From positions 593,001 through 657,000 of the forward strand of contig NC_079323.1 in the NCBI RefSeq assembly GCF_029931775.1: DNA of 64,000 bases. Direction: 5' to 3'. The notes below the pieces were generated by a model that did not search any database, was not told the origin of the DNA, and was given only the letters and a program-made list of their open reading frames with translations. The DNA is from Euleptes europaea (lineage: Eukaryota; Chordata; Lepidosauria; Squamata; Sphaerodactylidae). Within the stretch, counting starts at the first letter, position 1; each line of letters begins with the position of its first letter. The translations under genes were made by a program, and so were the position numbers. Shown one piece after another: positions 31,690-42,103 of this stretch.

Positions 31690-31970
31690 AGTTGAGAGTC
31701 GGAACACCAGAAGAGGCTCCACTGGATCCGGCCAGGGAGGGACCCTCCAGCCCAGCATCCCGTCCCACCACAGCGGCCCACCAGTTTCTCTGGAGGGCCA
31801 AGAAATAGGGGGCACGGAGGCAGAGACCTTCCCCTGAGAAGAACCTCTGCTGGATCAGGCCAGGGAGGGTCCCTCCAGTCCACCCCCGTCTGCCATAGTG
31901 GCCAACCAGTTCCTCCGGAGGGCCAAGAAACAGGGGGCACGGAGGCAGAGATCTTCCCCAGAATGGTGCC
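31690..31970 (-). repeat. CR1 3'-end units in tandem
   Basis: Two to three units related to the 24.9-25.4 kb array (ctggatccggccagggaggg and ctggatcaggccagggaggg blocks, each followed by a gaggcagag segment). Confidence 0.65.
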
Positions 31971-32352
31971 TCCCGCCCTGGCCTCTCGGCTATCTGTCTA
32001 CGAGAACGGAAGGGGCTTCCTTCCCACCACAGAAGTGCTTCATTCTTGCTCATGTCTGAGAATCCTGCATTCCCTGGGCAGTTTTGCATGGGGGCATGGG
32101 GGGGGGAGCAGGATCTGTTGGTCCTAAAGGGAGCCCTCTGATGGGGGGTGGGTGGGGGCTCAGTGGGCAAGCCCCCATCCCAATGGCCCCGGGTTCCATC
32201 TCCAGTCCACGGGTCTTGGGAGGCCGGCACTAGCAAAGCCCTCCCTGTGCTTGGGGCCGCCCAGATAGGCCTGGCTGGAGGGAGGGGTGTCCAATGGCCG
32301 GATTGGCTGTCAGGCAGCTTCATTGCTTCCTGTGGCTGGAAAGAGAGCGGAG

Positions 32353-32392
32353 TAGAAATCAATCAATCAATCAATCAATCAAACAAACAAGT
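32353..32392. repeat. (AATC)n microsatellite
   Basis: Six or more aatc units followed by aaac units, abutting the fold-back insertion. Confidence 0.9.
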
Positions 32393-32397
32393 TTTTG

Positions 32398-32501
32398 TCG
32401 AAGGCTTTCACGGTCAGAGTTCATTGGTTCTTGTAGGTTATCCGGGCTGTGTAACCGTGGTCCAAGACCACGGTTACACAGCCCGGATAACCTACAAGAA
32501 C
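32398..32501. mobile_element. Fold-back insertion upstream of beta-globin
   Basis: A perfect inverted repeat with 39-base arms (32424-32462 and 32466-32504) and a 3-base loop, within an insertion flanked by caaacaagtttttg at 32384-32397 and 32502-32515 (14-bp duplication). The left part begins tcgaaggctttcacggtcag, text found at the ends of a dispersed reptile repeat. Each arm contains a GGATAA motif. It ends about 360 bp before the globin TATA box. Confidence 0.8.
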
Positions 32502-32819
32502 CAAACAAGTTTTTGATCATAGGGGGAGTCCAGCTGGGGAGCTTCCCAAAAATCCACAGCTGGACCCCGTTTGGTTCTGCCAGGGGGATTCTTAAAGGAA
32601 GCTCCACCGTGTAGTGGTGAGGGGTCCGGAGGGTCTCGCTTTCTTGCTGTCCAGAAGTAGGAGCGGGCCCACCAGGACGGTGTGCAAAGGGCCGTAACGA
32701 AGAAACAGAACTTGGGCAAAAGTCCAGTTGCTGTGGGCTGTGGCCAGGCCGCCCCCCCCCTCCCTCCCTCCCTCCCTCGGGCAGCCTGGCCCCACCAAGC
32801 TCCTCCCCCCCAGCCCCAG

Positions 32820-32870
32820 CCAATGGCTGCACCCACCCTGCAAGGAGGGGCTCCAGCCCAGGGTATAAAA
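32820..32870 (+). promoter_or_regulatory. Beta-globin promoter (CCAAT, CACCC, TATA)
   Basis: CCAAT at 32820-32824, overlapping CACCC motifs at 32830-32838 and TATAAAA at 32864-32870 are spaced as in a vertebrate globin promoter. Transcription probably starts near 32894, giving a leader of about 60 bases to ATG 32954. An upstream ccccaccaag CACCC-like motif lies near 32792. Confidence 0.85.
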
Positions 32871-32953
32871 GTCCCCTGCAGGCGTCTCAGTGCAGCCCAA
32901 ACGTTTCCCGAAACAGCTGAGAGGAGCTCCCGATCACCAGCCAGCCGTCAACC

Positions 32954-33832
32954 ATGGTGCATTGGACCGATGAAGAGAAGCAGATGATCTGCAGCATGTG
33001 GGGCAAAGTGGATGTGGCAGAAACTGGAGCCCAAGCCCTCAGCACGTAAGGCCCCTGGGTGCGAGTGCGAGGGAGGGAGGGAGAGACCTCTGGGTGCTGC
33101 TCCTCAGACGAGAGTGACGCTCCGTGTGTGTGTCTGTCGCCCCCCCACCCAGATTGCTGGTGGTGTACCCCTGGACCCAGAGGTTCTTTGCCCACTTTGG
33201 GAACCTCTCTGGCGCCACCGCCATCTGCGGCAACCCCAAGGTGCGCAACCATGGCAAGAAGGTGCTGACCTCCTTTGGAGATGCCATCAAGAACCTGGAC
33301 AACATCAAGAAGACCTTTGCCAACCTGAGCGAACTCCACTGCGACAAGCTGCACGTCGACCCCGAGAACTTCAAGGTGAGCTGGGGGTGGGTGGGCTGGG
33401 GGGTGGGGTCTGAAGGCCTCTTGAGCTGCCCCAGGTCCCAAGGGGGAGCCCCCCCAAACCCCCCACGCCACCTCCGGGCTCCTGTTCAATCAGCCGTCCG
33501 TGGAGAGAGTCTCCCTCCTCCTGGCAACCGGAAGAAAGTTCTCCACGAGGGGGAGCTGGTGGTGTCTGCGTGGGGGTGGGAGAGGAGACCCTGACCTCTG
33601 GGGAGTGGCACATGGCTGGGAAGGACGAGGGGTGCCCCTCAACATCTGGATGGGGCCAGAGTGCCGCCAAGAACTCCTTCACACTCTCCCTCTTCTCTTG
33701 CAGCTTCTGGGGGACGTCCTCATAATCGTCCTGGCGTCCCACTTTGGCAAGGACTTCACCCCTGCCTACCACGCTGCCTTCCACAAGCTGGTCCGCGTGG
33801 TGGCCCATGCCCTGGCTCTCCGCTACCACTAA
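32954..33832 (+). CDS. HBB: Beta-globin, complete three-exon gene
   Basis: Beta-type haemoglobin chain, the erythroid oxygen carrier that pairs with alpha chains. Exons are 32954-33045 (92 nt), 33153-33375 (223 nt) and 33704-33832 (129 nt), exactly the canonical vertebrate beta-globin sizes, with GT..AG introns of 107 and 328 bp. The product is 147 residues including Met. Key residues are present: YPWTQR (35-40), distal His63 in NHGKKV, proximal His92 followed by Cys93 (LHCDKL) and the C-terminal Tyr145-His146. Oddity: residue 30, formed across intron 1 (AC|A), is Thr instead of the usual Arg. The frame is intact with a full promoter and AATAAA, so this is likely a functional gene. Whether it is the adult or embryonic chain cannot be told from sequence alone. 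Confidence 0.97.
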
Positions 33833-33876
33833 TCACCTGGCGGGTCTTGCAGCCGCCTCCTTTCCCGTGACCGCCT

Positions 33877-33882
33877 AATAAA
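33877..33882 (+). terminator. Beta-globin poly(A) signal
   Basis: AATAAA 45 bases after the stop codon, matching the short 3' UTR of this globin. Confidence 0.9.
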
Positions 33883-34039
33883 AGCCACGGCCTGCAATGA
33901 GAACGGACTCCCTGTGTCTTTGCTGGTGCGAGGGGGGGGGTCGAAAGGGGGCTGCGTTTCCTGACCCCCCAAGCCTAAATTCTAATTCCCAAACGAGGCA
34001 TTGAGGAAAGCAGGAGAATCCATGGATAGGAGAGGGGAT

Positions 34040-34330
34040 TTGTGTGTGGGGGGAGGTGAGACACACATTTCTATTGGGAAGCGGTCCTTGGGTTTCAAGG
34101 GGAAGGGGATCCATGTGTGTGTGGGGGGTGGGTGGGGGGAAAGAGATATTTGCACATAGGTTCTCCAGCAATTCATGCTTTCAAAACACACCGTTCAGTT
34201 CAAGCGGGCAGATCCTGCTGCTACCAAGAAGACTATTTCCTTCCAGGTACAGGCTGGAGGGGGGTTAGTTCACTGAGAGATTATGCACACACACACACTT
34301 TTTGTTAAGGGAGGTTGAAGAGTCACAGGC
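34040..34330. other. Beta-globin 3' flank, no gene
   Basis: Past the end of the block shared with the truncated copy. TG- and CA-rich stretches near 34041, 34115 and 34288. No coding exon. Confidence 0.4.
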
Positions 34331-34344
34331 AGGTTGCCCCAGAC

Positions 34345-34650
34345 CAGGGTCCACAACAAGGTGCCCGTGGGTGCCTTGGCACCCACCAATAGTTTTTGGA
34401 AAGGTGGTGGGAGCAAGTAGGGCCCTTGCCCTGGGGGGGTTTCTAACCAGTCACTGGAGATCCTGTTGGGGGGCCCATTTAAAACAACATGGCTTCTGTG
34501 GCAGTGGCAGACATCTGTGGGCCCTTTGCCTTCTCTTTCCAAGAGTATTTTTAAAAACTGCCCCTCTTCTCCCCTGCATTGGAATTCCTCTGGAGGGAGA
34601 TTGAACCTGGGACCTTTGGCATGCCAAGCAGGTGCTCTGCCCCTGAGCCA
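34345..34650. repeat. hAT-like fragment and tRNA-SINE head
   Basis: 34345-34560 resembles a vertebrate hAT non-autonomous family (ccagggtccacaacaaggtg, then cgtgggtgccttggcaccca). 34571-34650 is a reverse tRNA-Ala-type SINE head (gattgaacctgggacctttg, ctctgcccctgagcca). Confidence 0.45.
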
Positions 34651-34805
34651 AGCCAGGGAGAGGAGGGTTGAACGTGGGGGGCTCCTGGCCCAGGAGGCTG
34701 GGGAGGGTGGGGAGCAGCCCCCTGGCCAAAAAGGGGTGGGTGCTCTTAGTCCAAGCCTCCTCTTCTCTGGGCCCAAAAGCCAGGAGGGCTTCCCAGTGGT
34801 TGGGG

Positions 34806-34985
34806 CCATAGGGCTGCTGGCTCCAGGTGGAGAAATTCATGGAGATTTTGGGGTGGAGCCTGGGGAGGGTGGGATTTGGGGTGGGGAGAGAGAGCTCAGC
34901 AGGGAATGGGTCGCCATTGAGTGCCCCCTCTGAAGTGGCCAGGGGAACTGAGTCTGGAGGCCAGCTGTCAATCTGGGATCTGCAT
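34806..34985 (-). repeat. hAT miniature element fragment
   Basis: Reverse, diverged: ggctccaggtggagaaattc, then ttggggtggagcctggggag and ggccaggggaactgagtctg. Confidence 0.5.
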
Positions 34986-35314
34986 CTGGGGCGGACCTGT
35001 CAGATGCGCACACACTGGAAAAAGCTGTGGGATTGGTGTATCAGGCATGGTGGCACACACGCACACACACACCATGATGAAGCACAGAAGATGCCTTCTG
35101 CTGGATTGCGCCTGCCTGCCTGTGAAGCCCGGCACCCTGTCTCCGGCAGTGGGCAGCCCGATGTCCCAGAGGGGGAAGCTCACAAGCAGCCACAGGACTT
35201 CCTGGGCCCCAACCTGTGCCTGGGAGCTCTGCCGAGTGGGCTGAGCATGGGTGGGCTCTACAGGGAGGGGGGCAGGTGGGGGCTCAGGAGCCTGTCCCGA
35301 GGCTCCTTCTTGCT
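34986..35314. other. No gene recognised
   Basis: Unclassified non-coding sequence with a short CA repeat near 35055. Confidence 0.4.
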
Positions 35315-35680
35315 CCAGAAGGTCGGACCAGAACCAATGGGTTGAAATTAAATCAAAACAGTTTCCGTCTAGACATTAGGAAGAACTTTCTAACAGTCAG
35401 AGCGGTTCCTCAGAGGAACAGGCTTCCTCGGGAGGTGGTCAGCTTTCCTTCCCTGGAGGTTTGTAAGCAGAGGCTAGATGGCCATCTGTCAGCAATGCTG
35501 ATTCTATGACCTTAAGCAGATGATGAGAGGAGGGGCACCTTGGCCATCTTCTGGGCATGGAGTGAGGGGTCACTGGGTGTGTGTGTGGGGGGGGTAGTAG
35601 TTGCGAATTTCCTGCATTGTGCAAGGGGTTGGACTAGATGACCCTGGTGGTCCCTTCCAACTCTATCATTCTATGAGGCA
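35315..35680 (+). repeat. CR1 LINE 3' end
   Basis: From gaaggtcggaccagaaccaa to ttccaactctatcattctat. A close relative of 11393-11754. Confidence 0.8.
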
Positions 35681-36325
35681 TCAGTCAGGCACTGTCCAGT
35701 TCACACAGAAGTCCTCTTCACAAGTTATAGTGAACTCTCGTGCAATCTGGGTCCAGGGTACACTTGCGTTTTTGAATGCACGCGTGGAGTACCTCTCATG
35801 TTACATTCAGTCTGCATTCTGCTGATACAAACTCCCCATTTCTCCAGCTGCTGATCCCTGGTTTCCACTGCCCACTGAACGTGCCTTGGCTCCATCTTAC
35901 AAGCGGGCGTGTCCACTGTAGCATGTCAACAGGGCTAGAGAACCATCAGAGAGTTCCTCCCCACAAGGGGCCCACGTTCTCCACAGGTACGTCACTTCAA
36001 TGAGTGTGAGTTTATTTTTAGTGCCTACAAAGCGCTCGCCCCCAGCTGGGATCCCTGGGGGGCAGCAGAGCCCAAGAAGGGCTGCCTGGCATGAGAGCGG
36101 ATAAGCCCTCCCTGGCAGCAATCTGCTGCCAGTGCTTGGGTCCTCCTGTGCAGGCAGACGGAGTCACCTGGCAGACGGAGTCACCTTGCAACAGCTGGTG
36201 GTGCCAGGTAAGACCTTGGCTTGTCAGATGCCAAGGGCTCCTGACGCCCAATAGCTGTGCCAGAGAGGGAGGTGGGCAGGGGCCGCCAGCCAGGTTCTCA
36301 GGGGTGCGTAAGATTGGAAACACAC
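35681..36325. other. No gene recognised
   Basis: Unclassified. It contains a short tandem repeat (two gcagacggagtcacc units, 36157-36188). Confidence 0.4.
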
Positions 36326-36329
36326 AAAC

Positions 36330-38030
36330 GTCCCAATCTTTAAAAAGGGTCAGCGCTCTGACCCAAGCTGTTATCGCCCAATCAGCCTTTTGTCTTGCTT
36401 AGGCAAATTGTATTCCTCCTACTTATTAAAGAGGCTGTTGGACTCGGTTGAGAGTAATGACATCCTTGGCTGGGAACAGATTGGCTTTAGAAAGGTTGGT
36501 CTGTCACGGACCACTGTTTAGTGCTCTCCCATCTAGCCGAGAAATATTCCTCCCCCCGAAATGGCCCCCTTTTATGGATCTTAAGGGAGCTTTTGATACC
36601 ATCCCGAGGAAGAGGCTATGGTTGAAACTATCACATTCTACTATGGCTAGGGGGTTACTATGGCTTATTCAGCAATTTCATACTGACCTCACAGCTCAGG
36701 TTCACTGTGGCAACCAAGGAGAAGTAACCGAGCCCTTTGAACTGGTCAAGGGAGTTAGACAAAGTTGCCTCCTTGCTCCTCTCTTGTTTAATCTATACCT
36801 GAATGATATGGCAACCAATTTCTCAGAGTTTTGCCACCCCCAAAGCTTGCAAGTTATCCCACCTTAATTCTACTCTATGCTGATGATGCAGTTCTCCTGT
36901 CCCGCACAAGAATTGGTTTGAAAAGATCTTTGCAAACTTTTTCTGAGTACTGCTCTAGGGAAGGTCTTAAAATAAACCATCATAAATCTAAGATTATGAT
37001 CTTCACTAAGAGGAGAAAAATGCCTCTTTTTCGCTGGGTATTAGATGGCTTTGAGGTTGACCAAGTCAAGGAGTTTGTTTACCTTGGCATTCTGTTTTCC
37101 CATAACCTAAATTGGAATGCCCATCAAAAAGCAGTGTCCAACAAAATTAAACCTGGGTTGGTGCTATTGTCAACTTTTTTCACACCAAAGGTGGCAAATA
37201 TATTCCAGGGGCTATTCAGGTTTTTAACCTGAAAATTACCCCAATTATCCTCTTTGGCGTTGCCATCTGGATTACAGTCATCAATGAATCAATAGATCGT
37301 CCACTGCTTCAGTTCTTACGAAAACTCCTAAATGCCTCTCGATGTGTTGCTGGCGTTACTCTTCGTTCCGAGTTTGGCCAAATGTCACTTGAAGCTAGGG
37401 CGTGGTTGGCCGCCTTTAAACTACACCTTAAACTGTGCTTTAGCACTGAGGGGTTCCTAGCTTCTCTGAAGCATGACCCTTTTAAATCCTCATGGCAAAA
37501 AATCTTAGATGAGAAATTGGCGTTGTTGGGCTTCTCGCAGGATATGTTATTAGATCTTGGGAAAACTGAAGCTTTTACCAAAATTAAAAAGCGCATTAAA
37601 GAGCTCGATTATAACAGCACTACTTTTCGTGCTCGTCGCGTCTGTTCACCCCAGTTCTTCGGAATACCCCCTCCACGTGGGCTGCCTGTCTATACATATT
37701 ATCTGACAACTCCTAGTCTCAGTAGAGCTTTTTGCTTGGCTAGATTGAATGCTAACCCTTCTATGGTAATGCAGGGCAGAATTCTGAATATACCATACTC
37801 TGACAGGATCTGCCCTTGCTCTTCTGGCTCTATTGACTCATTAGCCCATGCCCTTTTGGAATGCTGCTTTTACAAGGAACACCGATTGCACTATATTTCC
37901 CCCCTTTTAATATACAAATCCAATGCCTCTGTGACTGACATAATGCCTTTTTTACTAAGCAATAGGGACCCCAAGGCTACATTGTCAGTGGCAAGATTTG
38001 TTTCAGTCCTTATATCCCTCCAACACTAGA
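36330..38030 (+). mobile_element. Vingi-like (Ingi clade) LINE fragment
   Basis: Reverse transcriptase and C-terminal part of a non-LTR element. Blocks in order: an IFKKG-like start, FMDLKGAFDTIPRKRLW (36448-36867 frame), GVRQSCLLAPLLFNLYLND, LILLYADDAVLLSRTR (36831-37232 frame), EFVYLGILFSH, then a C-terminal frame at 37382-38029 with a CPCSSG...H...C motif. Three frames are used, so at least two frameshifts. The 5' end and endonuclease are missing. The YADD catalytic motif is intact. I assign Vingi from the wording of the RT core and the C-terminal cysteine motif. R4 or another clade is possible. Confidence 0.75.
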
Positions 38031-38097
38031 TATATGCTGCTCAAGATCAATTCATCAAGGAGCTTCTAAGGGATAAAAGGAAAGGAAAAGAAAGGAA

Positions 38098-38310
38098 ACA
38101 CACAAACACACGAAGCTGCCATCTACTGAATCAGACCCTTGGTCCATCAAAGTCAGCATTGTCTACACAGACTGGCAGCGGCTCTCCCAGGTCTTGGGTG
38201 GAGGTCTTTCCCATCACCTCCTGCCTGGTCCTATTAACTGGAGATGACGGAGATTGAACCTGGGACCTTCTGCATGCCAAACAGATGCTCTGCCACTGAG
38301 CCACGGCCCC
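38098..38310 (-). repeat. tRNA-Ala-type SINE
   Basis: Reverse full-length copy, ending ctctgccactgagccacggc. Confidence 0.8.
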
Positions 38311-38620
38311 TCCCCACAAAGCAGCAAAAACAGGGCTAACCCAAATAGGTGACAGACAAAATCCAAAAGCGACAGGTAAAGCCAGATCTCCCCCCCCCCG
38401 AATCACGCTTCTGCTTATTGCTTGCTGCCCTGCTTGGAGGTGAGGGTGTGGTCATGGGACAGCCTTGGTTCAGTGCCAGGAGGGCAACCCTAAGAACACT
38501 TTCTTGGGGACTAAACCCTACAGAATTAAACGGGACCGGCTTTGGGTTGCTCCCTTAATCTGTTGCTTGTCTTTCCCAATGCTCTGGTGCTTTCTGAGCC
38601 GTTTTGTGCCAGCTGGAGAG
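38311..38620. other. No gene recognised
   Basis: Unclassified spacer between two SINEs. Confidence 0.4.
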
Positions 38621-38621
38621 G

Positions 38622-38832
38622 AGGTTTGGCTCAGTGGTAGAGCATCTGCTCAGCATGCAGAAGGTCCCAGGTTCAGTCCCCGGCATCTCCAGTTAAAGGG
38701 ACTAGGCAGGTAGGTGACGTGAAAGACTCTTTTCTGCCCGAGACTCTGGGAGAGCCGCTGCCGGTCTGAGTAGACAATACTGACTTTGATGGACCAAGGG
38801 GGGGGTTGATTCAGTATAAGGCAGCTTCATGT
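38622..38832 (+). repeat. tRNA-Ala-type SINE
   Basis: Full-length: ggctcagtggtagagcatct head, aggttcagtcccc B box, and tail gattcagtataaggcagctt. Confidence 0.85.
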
Positions 38833-39009
38833 GGAAGAATTCTCCTTGGTTTTGTTTTTTCAAGGGTTCTGTATGTGATTCTGAGCACGAGGAGCTCCCT
38901 GCAGCCACTGGGACTCCTTGCAGTTCCCTCATTTATTTTCTCCATTTGCATAAACAGTGCAGGTCTGTACAGACATTCAAAGCTGGGCACACAAAAAAGG
39001 TCTTGGGGT

Positions 39010-39195
39010 GATTGTAGTATTTGCTTATTGATTAATACACGGTATTTATATGCTGCCCTTCTCCAGGGATTCTGCAGAGGCTAGCAAAATGCCAACAGGC
39101 AACAAGAATAATAAAATATATATATCATAGAACTGTAGAACCATAGAGCTGGAAGGGACCACCAGGGTCATCTAGTCCAACCCCCTGCACAATGG
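39010..39195 (-). repeat. L2-type tail and CR1 3' terminus
   Basis: 39010-39120 resembles an L2-like 3' end (tatttatatgctgcccttct). 39124-39193 is a reverse CR1 terminus (atagaactgtagaaccatag, then tctagtccaaccccctgcac). Confidence 0.6.
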
Positions 39196-39935
39196 ACGAT
39201 TGCTTGTTTGGTTTTTCCAGTATATTAATGTGTGGGCACAATCTGGTAATGCATACGGTGCGGGGGGGGGGGGGAGATTGCTAAAGATGAGCTCAAAGAG
39301 TGGAAAGCAGCAGCCAGCACCACCCATTCCACTTTTGGGGCTTAGAAGTTCTCTTGCATTAAGCTGCAATGCAGAAGAAATGCCCCCTTGGGCAGGGCGA
39401 ACTCCTGGGAGGTCAAAGGAATGGACGGGGGGAGGGGATCTGTCCATTCCCTAACGCACACAATCCACTCTCTGCCCCATTTGGTCTGTGAGGTGGGTCG
39501 GGGGGTGGCAGCTTCCAAGCCCCCCTCTCACAGCGGAAAAACACCAGGGCTGCCGGGGGAAGGTGGCAGAATTTCATATTCATAGATTTTCACTCTAGAA
39601 TTTGTCGTGCCATCTCCTTTCCCATAGCTCATTATTTCCAAAGAACTCACAAAAGCTCATATTGAAATCAAGGCTGCTGGTCTTTCGGGCGCTGCTCTGG
39701 ACTGGGGTTTAATTCCCCCAGATTTCACCAGTCTTGGAGCTGGGCGTTTCTCCCCTTGCCTTTGTCTTGAAGAGGCCTTTCCACGTATCCAGATGGGGTC
39801 GTCTCATTCACCCCAGCCTCCTCCTCCACTGTTTGATTCCACCTCCCACCCCCACACATCAGTTTTTGTGACGTTCTCAACCTGTGCCCTTGGCCGTCCT
39901 CCTGCACGCCCCCTCCATGCTGTGGGACCAGCGTG
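39196..39935. other. No gene recognised
   Basis: Unclassified, with a G-run at 39261-39275. Upstream flank of the second OR gene. Confidence 0.4.
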
Positions 39936-40236
39936 GGGCCAGCATGGTGTAGTGGTTAAGAGCGGTGGTTTGGAGTGGTGGACTCTGATCTGGAGAACTG
40001 GGTTTGATTCCCCACTCCTCCACATGAGTGGCAGAGGCTGATCAGGTGAACTGGGTTGGTCTCCCAACTCCTACACACGAAGCCTGCTGGGTGACCTTGG
40101 GCTAGTCACCATTCTCTCCAAGCTCACCTACCTCACAGGGTGTCTGTTGTGGGGAGGGAAAGGTGATTGTAAGCCGGTCTGATTCTTCCTTAAGTTATAG
40201 AGAAAGTCAGCATATAAAAGCCAACTCTTCTTCTTC
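39936..40236 (+). repeat. Sauria-type SINE (variant B) abutting an OR exon
   Basis: Full-length copy. Its pyrimidine-rich terminus (aactcttcttcttct) runs straight into a cag at 40238-40240, giving a good splice acceptor 31 bases before the OR start codon. Confidence 0.85.
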
Positions 40237-40271
40237 TCAGCCCTGAAGCCGGCAGAGGCAGCCCCTGGCTA

Positions 40272-41204
40272 ATGGCGGAAGTCAACCTCACCCGCTTCCA
40301 GCCTGCCACGTTCCACCTCACTGGCTTCCCAGGCCTGGAGCAGTTCCACCCGTGGATCTCCGTCCCTTTTTGCGCTCTGTACTTCACCTCCATTCTCGGG
40401 AACGGCACGATCCTCCTCATCGTCCGGCGGGACCGCCACTTGCACGAGCCCATGTATTTCTTCCTGTGCATGCTGTCCTTGAACGACTTGGGCGTCTCCC
40501 TCTCCACCCTCCCCACCGTGCTGCCCCTCTTCTGCTTCAGCGTCCACGAGGTGGCCTTCGATGCCTGTCTGGCCCAGATGTTCTTCATCCATTCCTTCTC
40601 CTTCATGGAATCCGGGATCCTGCTGGCCATGTCTTTTGACCGCTTCGTGGCCATCTGCAACCCGCTGCGCTACTCGACCATGCTGACCCGCCCTCGCATT
40701 GCCAGGATCGGCCTGGCCATCGTCCTCAAGAGCACCGTCATGCTCTTCCCCTTCCCCTTCCTCATCAAGCGCCTGCCCATCTGCCGCTCCAACGTCCTCT
40801 CCCACGCCTACTGCCTCCATCCGGACATGATGCGGCTGGCCTGCGCGGACATCACCATCAACAACGTCTACGGATTCTTCGTGGTTCTCTTCACGTACGG
40901 CCTGGACTCCGCCTTCATTATTTTGTCCTACATCATGATTCTAAAAGCTGTCTTGAATATCGCGTCCCGGGAGCAACGCCGCAAGGCCCTCAACACCTGC
41001 GTCTCCCACATCTGTGCCGTCTTGAGTTTCTACGTCCCCATCATTGCTGTCTCCGTCCTGCACAGGTTTGGGAAAGATGCTCCTCCAGCCGTGCACATCA
41101 TGATGTCCAACGTCTACCTGTTTGTCCCTCCATTGCTGAACCCCATCATCTACAGCGTCAAAACCAAGGAGATCCGGAAGGGGATCTTCAGAATGTTTCA
41201 TTGA
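40272..41204 (+). CDS. Olfactory receptor, class I, OR51-like
   Basis: Intact odorant receptor GPCR of 310 residues. ATG 40272 gives the usual N terminus with an N-glycosylation site (NLT, Asn5) and TGFPGLE. Motifs: GN in helix 1 (43-44), PMYFFLCMLSLNDLG (60-74), Cys99, MSFDRFVAICNPLRY after helix 3 (120-134), the loop cysteines of ECL2 (SHAYCLHPDMMRLAC), KALNTCVSHICAV in helix 6, and PPLLNPIIYSVKTKEIRK in helix 7. All key residues are normal, so I expect a functional receptor. Its coding exon is preceded by a SINE whose tail forms the apparent splice acceptor. It lies 6.4 kb downstream of beta-globin on the same strand. Confidence 0.95.
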   Translation: MAEVNLTRFQPATFHLTGFPGLEQFHPWISVPFCALYFTSILGNGTILLIVRRDRHLHEPMYFFLCMLSLNDLGVSLSTLPTVLPLFCFSVHEVAFDACLAQMFFIHSFSFMESGILLAMSFDRFVAICNPLRYSTMLTRPRIARIGLAIVLKSTVMLFPFPFLIKRLPICRSNVLSHAYCLHPDMMRLACADITINNVYGFFVVLFTYGLDSAFIILSYIMILKAVLNIASREQRRKALNTCVSHICAVLSFYVPIIAVSVLHRFGKDAPPAVHIMMSNVYLFVPPLLNPIIYSVKTKEIRKGIFRMFH

Positions 41205-41317
41205 GCTTGTGCAGGGCAGCTCAAGGAAAATGGCGGAGTTCTGCCTCTGTCCCCTCCAGCCCCCCATTCCTGCCTCTGCTTCCATGAGCACAGACCCCTC
41301 TGCCCATTGCAGCGAAG

Positions 41318-41425
41318 GGTGGCAGACCTCCAGGTGGGGCCTGGAGATCTCCTCCCCAAACCCTCTGCCCTCACCAGGCTCCGCCCCCAAATCCCCAGGA
41401 CTTCCCCAGCCGGGAGTTGGCAGCA
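41318..41425 (+). repeat. hAT miniature element, deleted copy
   Basis: Left part (gacctccaggtggggcctgg) joined to right part (gctccgcccccaaatcccca, agttggcagc). The middle is missing. Confidence 0.5.
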
Positions 41426-41572
41426 GCATACTTGGATGGCTGATTTAAAAGGAAATTTTGCACTCACTTGACAGCTAGGACAATATCAGACATGGGCATT
41501 TTCAAATATTGCTTCAGGATACTTAAAAAACAAAAACCTTAAACTTTCAGTCCAATGCCGCTTATCAGCAAG

Positions 41573-41800
41573 TATGGTGTAGTGGTTAGTGTATTAGGCT
41601 AGGCTTTGGGGGGCTCCAGGTTCGAATCAGCACACTGCTGTGGAAGCTCACTGGGAGACTTTGGTCCAGTGATACACTCTCAGTCTAACCTACCTGGCAG
41701 GGTTGTTGTGAGGACAAAATGGAGGAGATGAGAATAATGTTAGCCACTTTGGGTCCCAGTGGGGAGATAAGCAGTTTATAAGTGAAGTAAAACATAAAAA
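41573..41800 (+). repeat. Sauria SINE, classic form
   Basis: tatggtgtagtggttagtgt head, gttcgaatcagcacactg B-box region, ctaacctacctggcagggtt, gtgaggacaaaatggaggag, and a tail with gtgaagtaaaa. This form is diagnostic for squamates. Confidence 0.8.
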
Positions 41801-41849
41801 AATGATCACTTCCAGTTCATTTATTCCTTGGGATACTGTGGGGATTTAG

Positions 41850-42103
41850 AGTTGCCCAACCTCCAGGTGGTGCAAAAACGAACAGTACCAGGCTCAAACC
41901 TCCAGGTGGTGGCTGGAGATCTCCTGGGATTACAACTGATCTCCAGGCGACAGAGATCAGTTCCCCTGGAGAAAATGGCCCCTTTGAAAGGTAGACTCTA
42001 TGGCATTATGCCCCATTGAAGTTCCCCCCCTCTCCAAACCCCGCCCTCCTCAGGCTCCACGCTGAAAACCTCCAGGTATTTCCCAACCCGGAGCTGGCAA
42101 CCC
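41850..42103 (+). repeat. hAT miniature element with internal duplication
   Basis: The left end block (cctccaggtggtg) is repeated before the body. It ends gagctggcaaccctat. Confidence 0.7.

Noticed and set aside
31643-32362. 239-residue minus-strand frame
   Set aside because: Crosses the CR1-derived tandem units and simple repeats. Not a gene.
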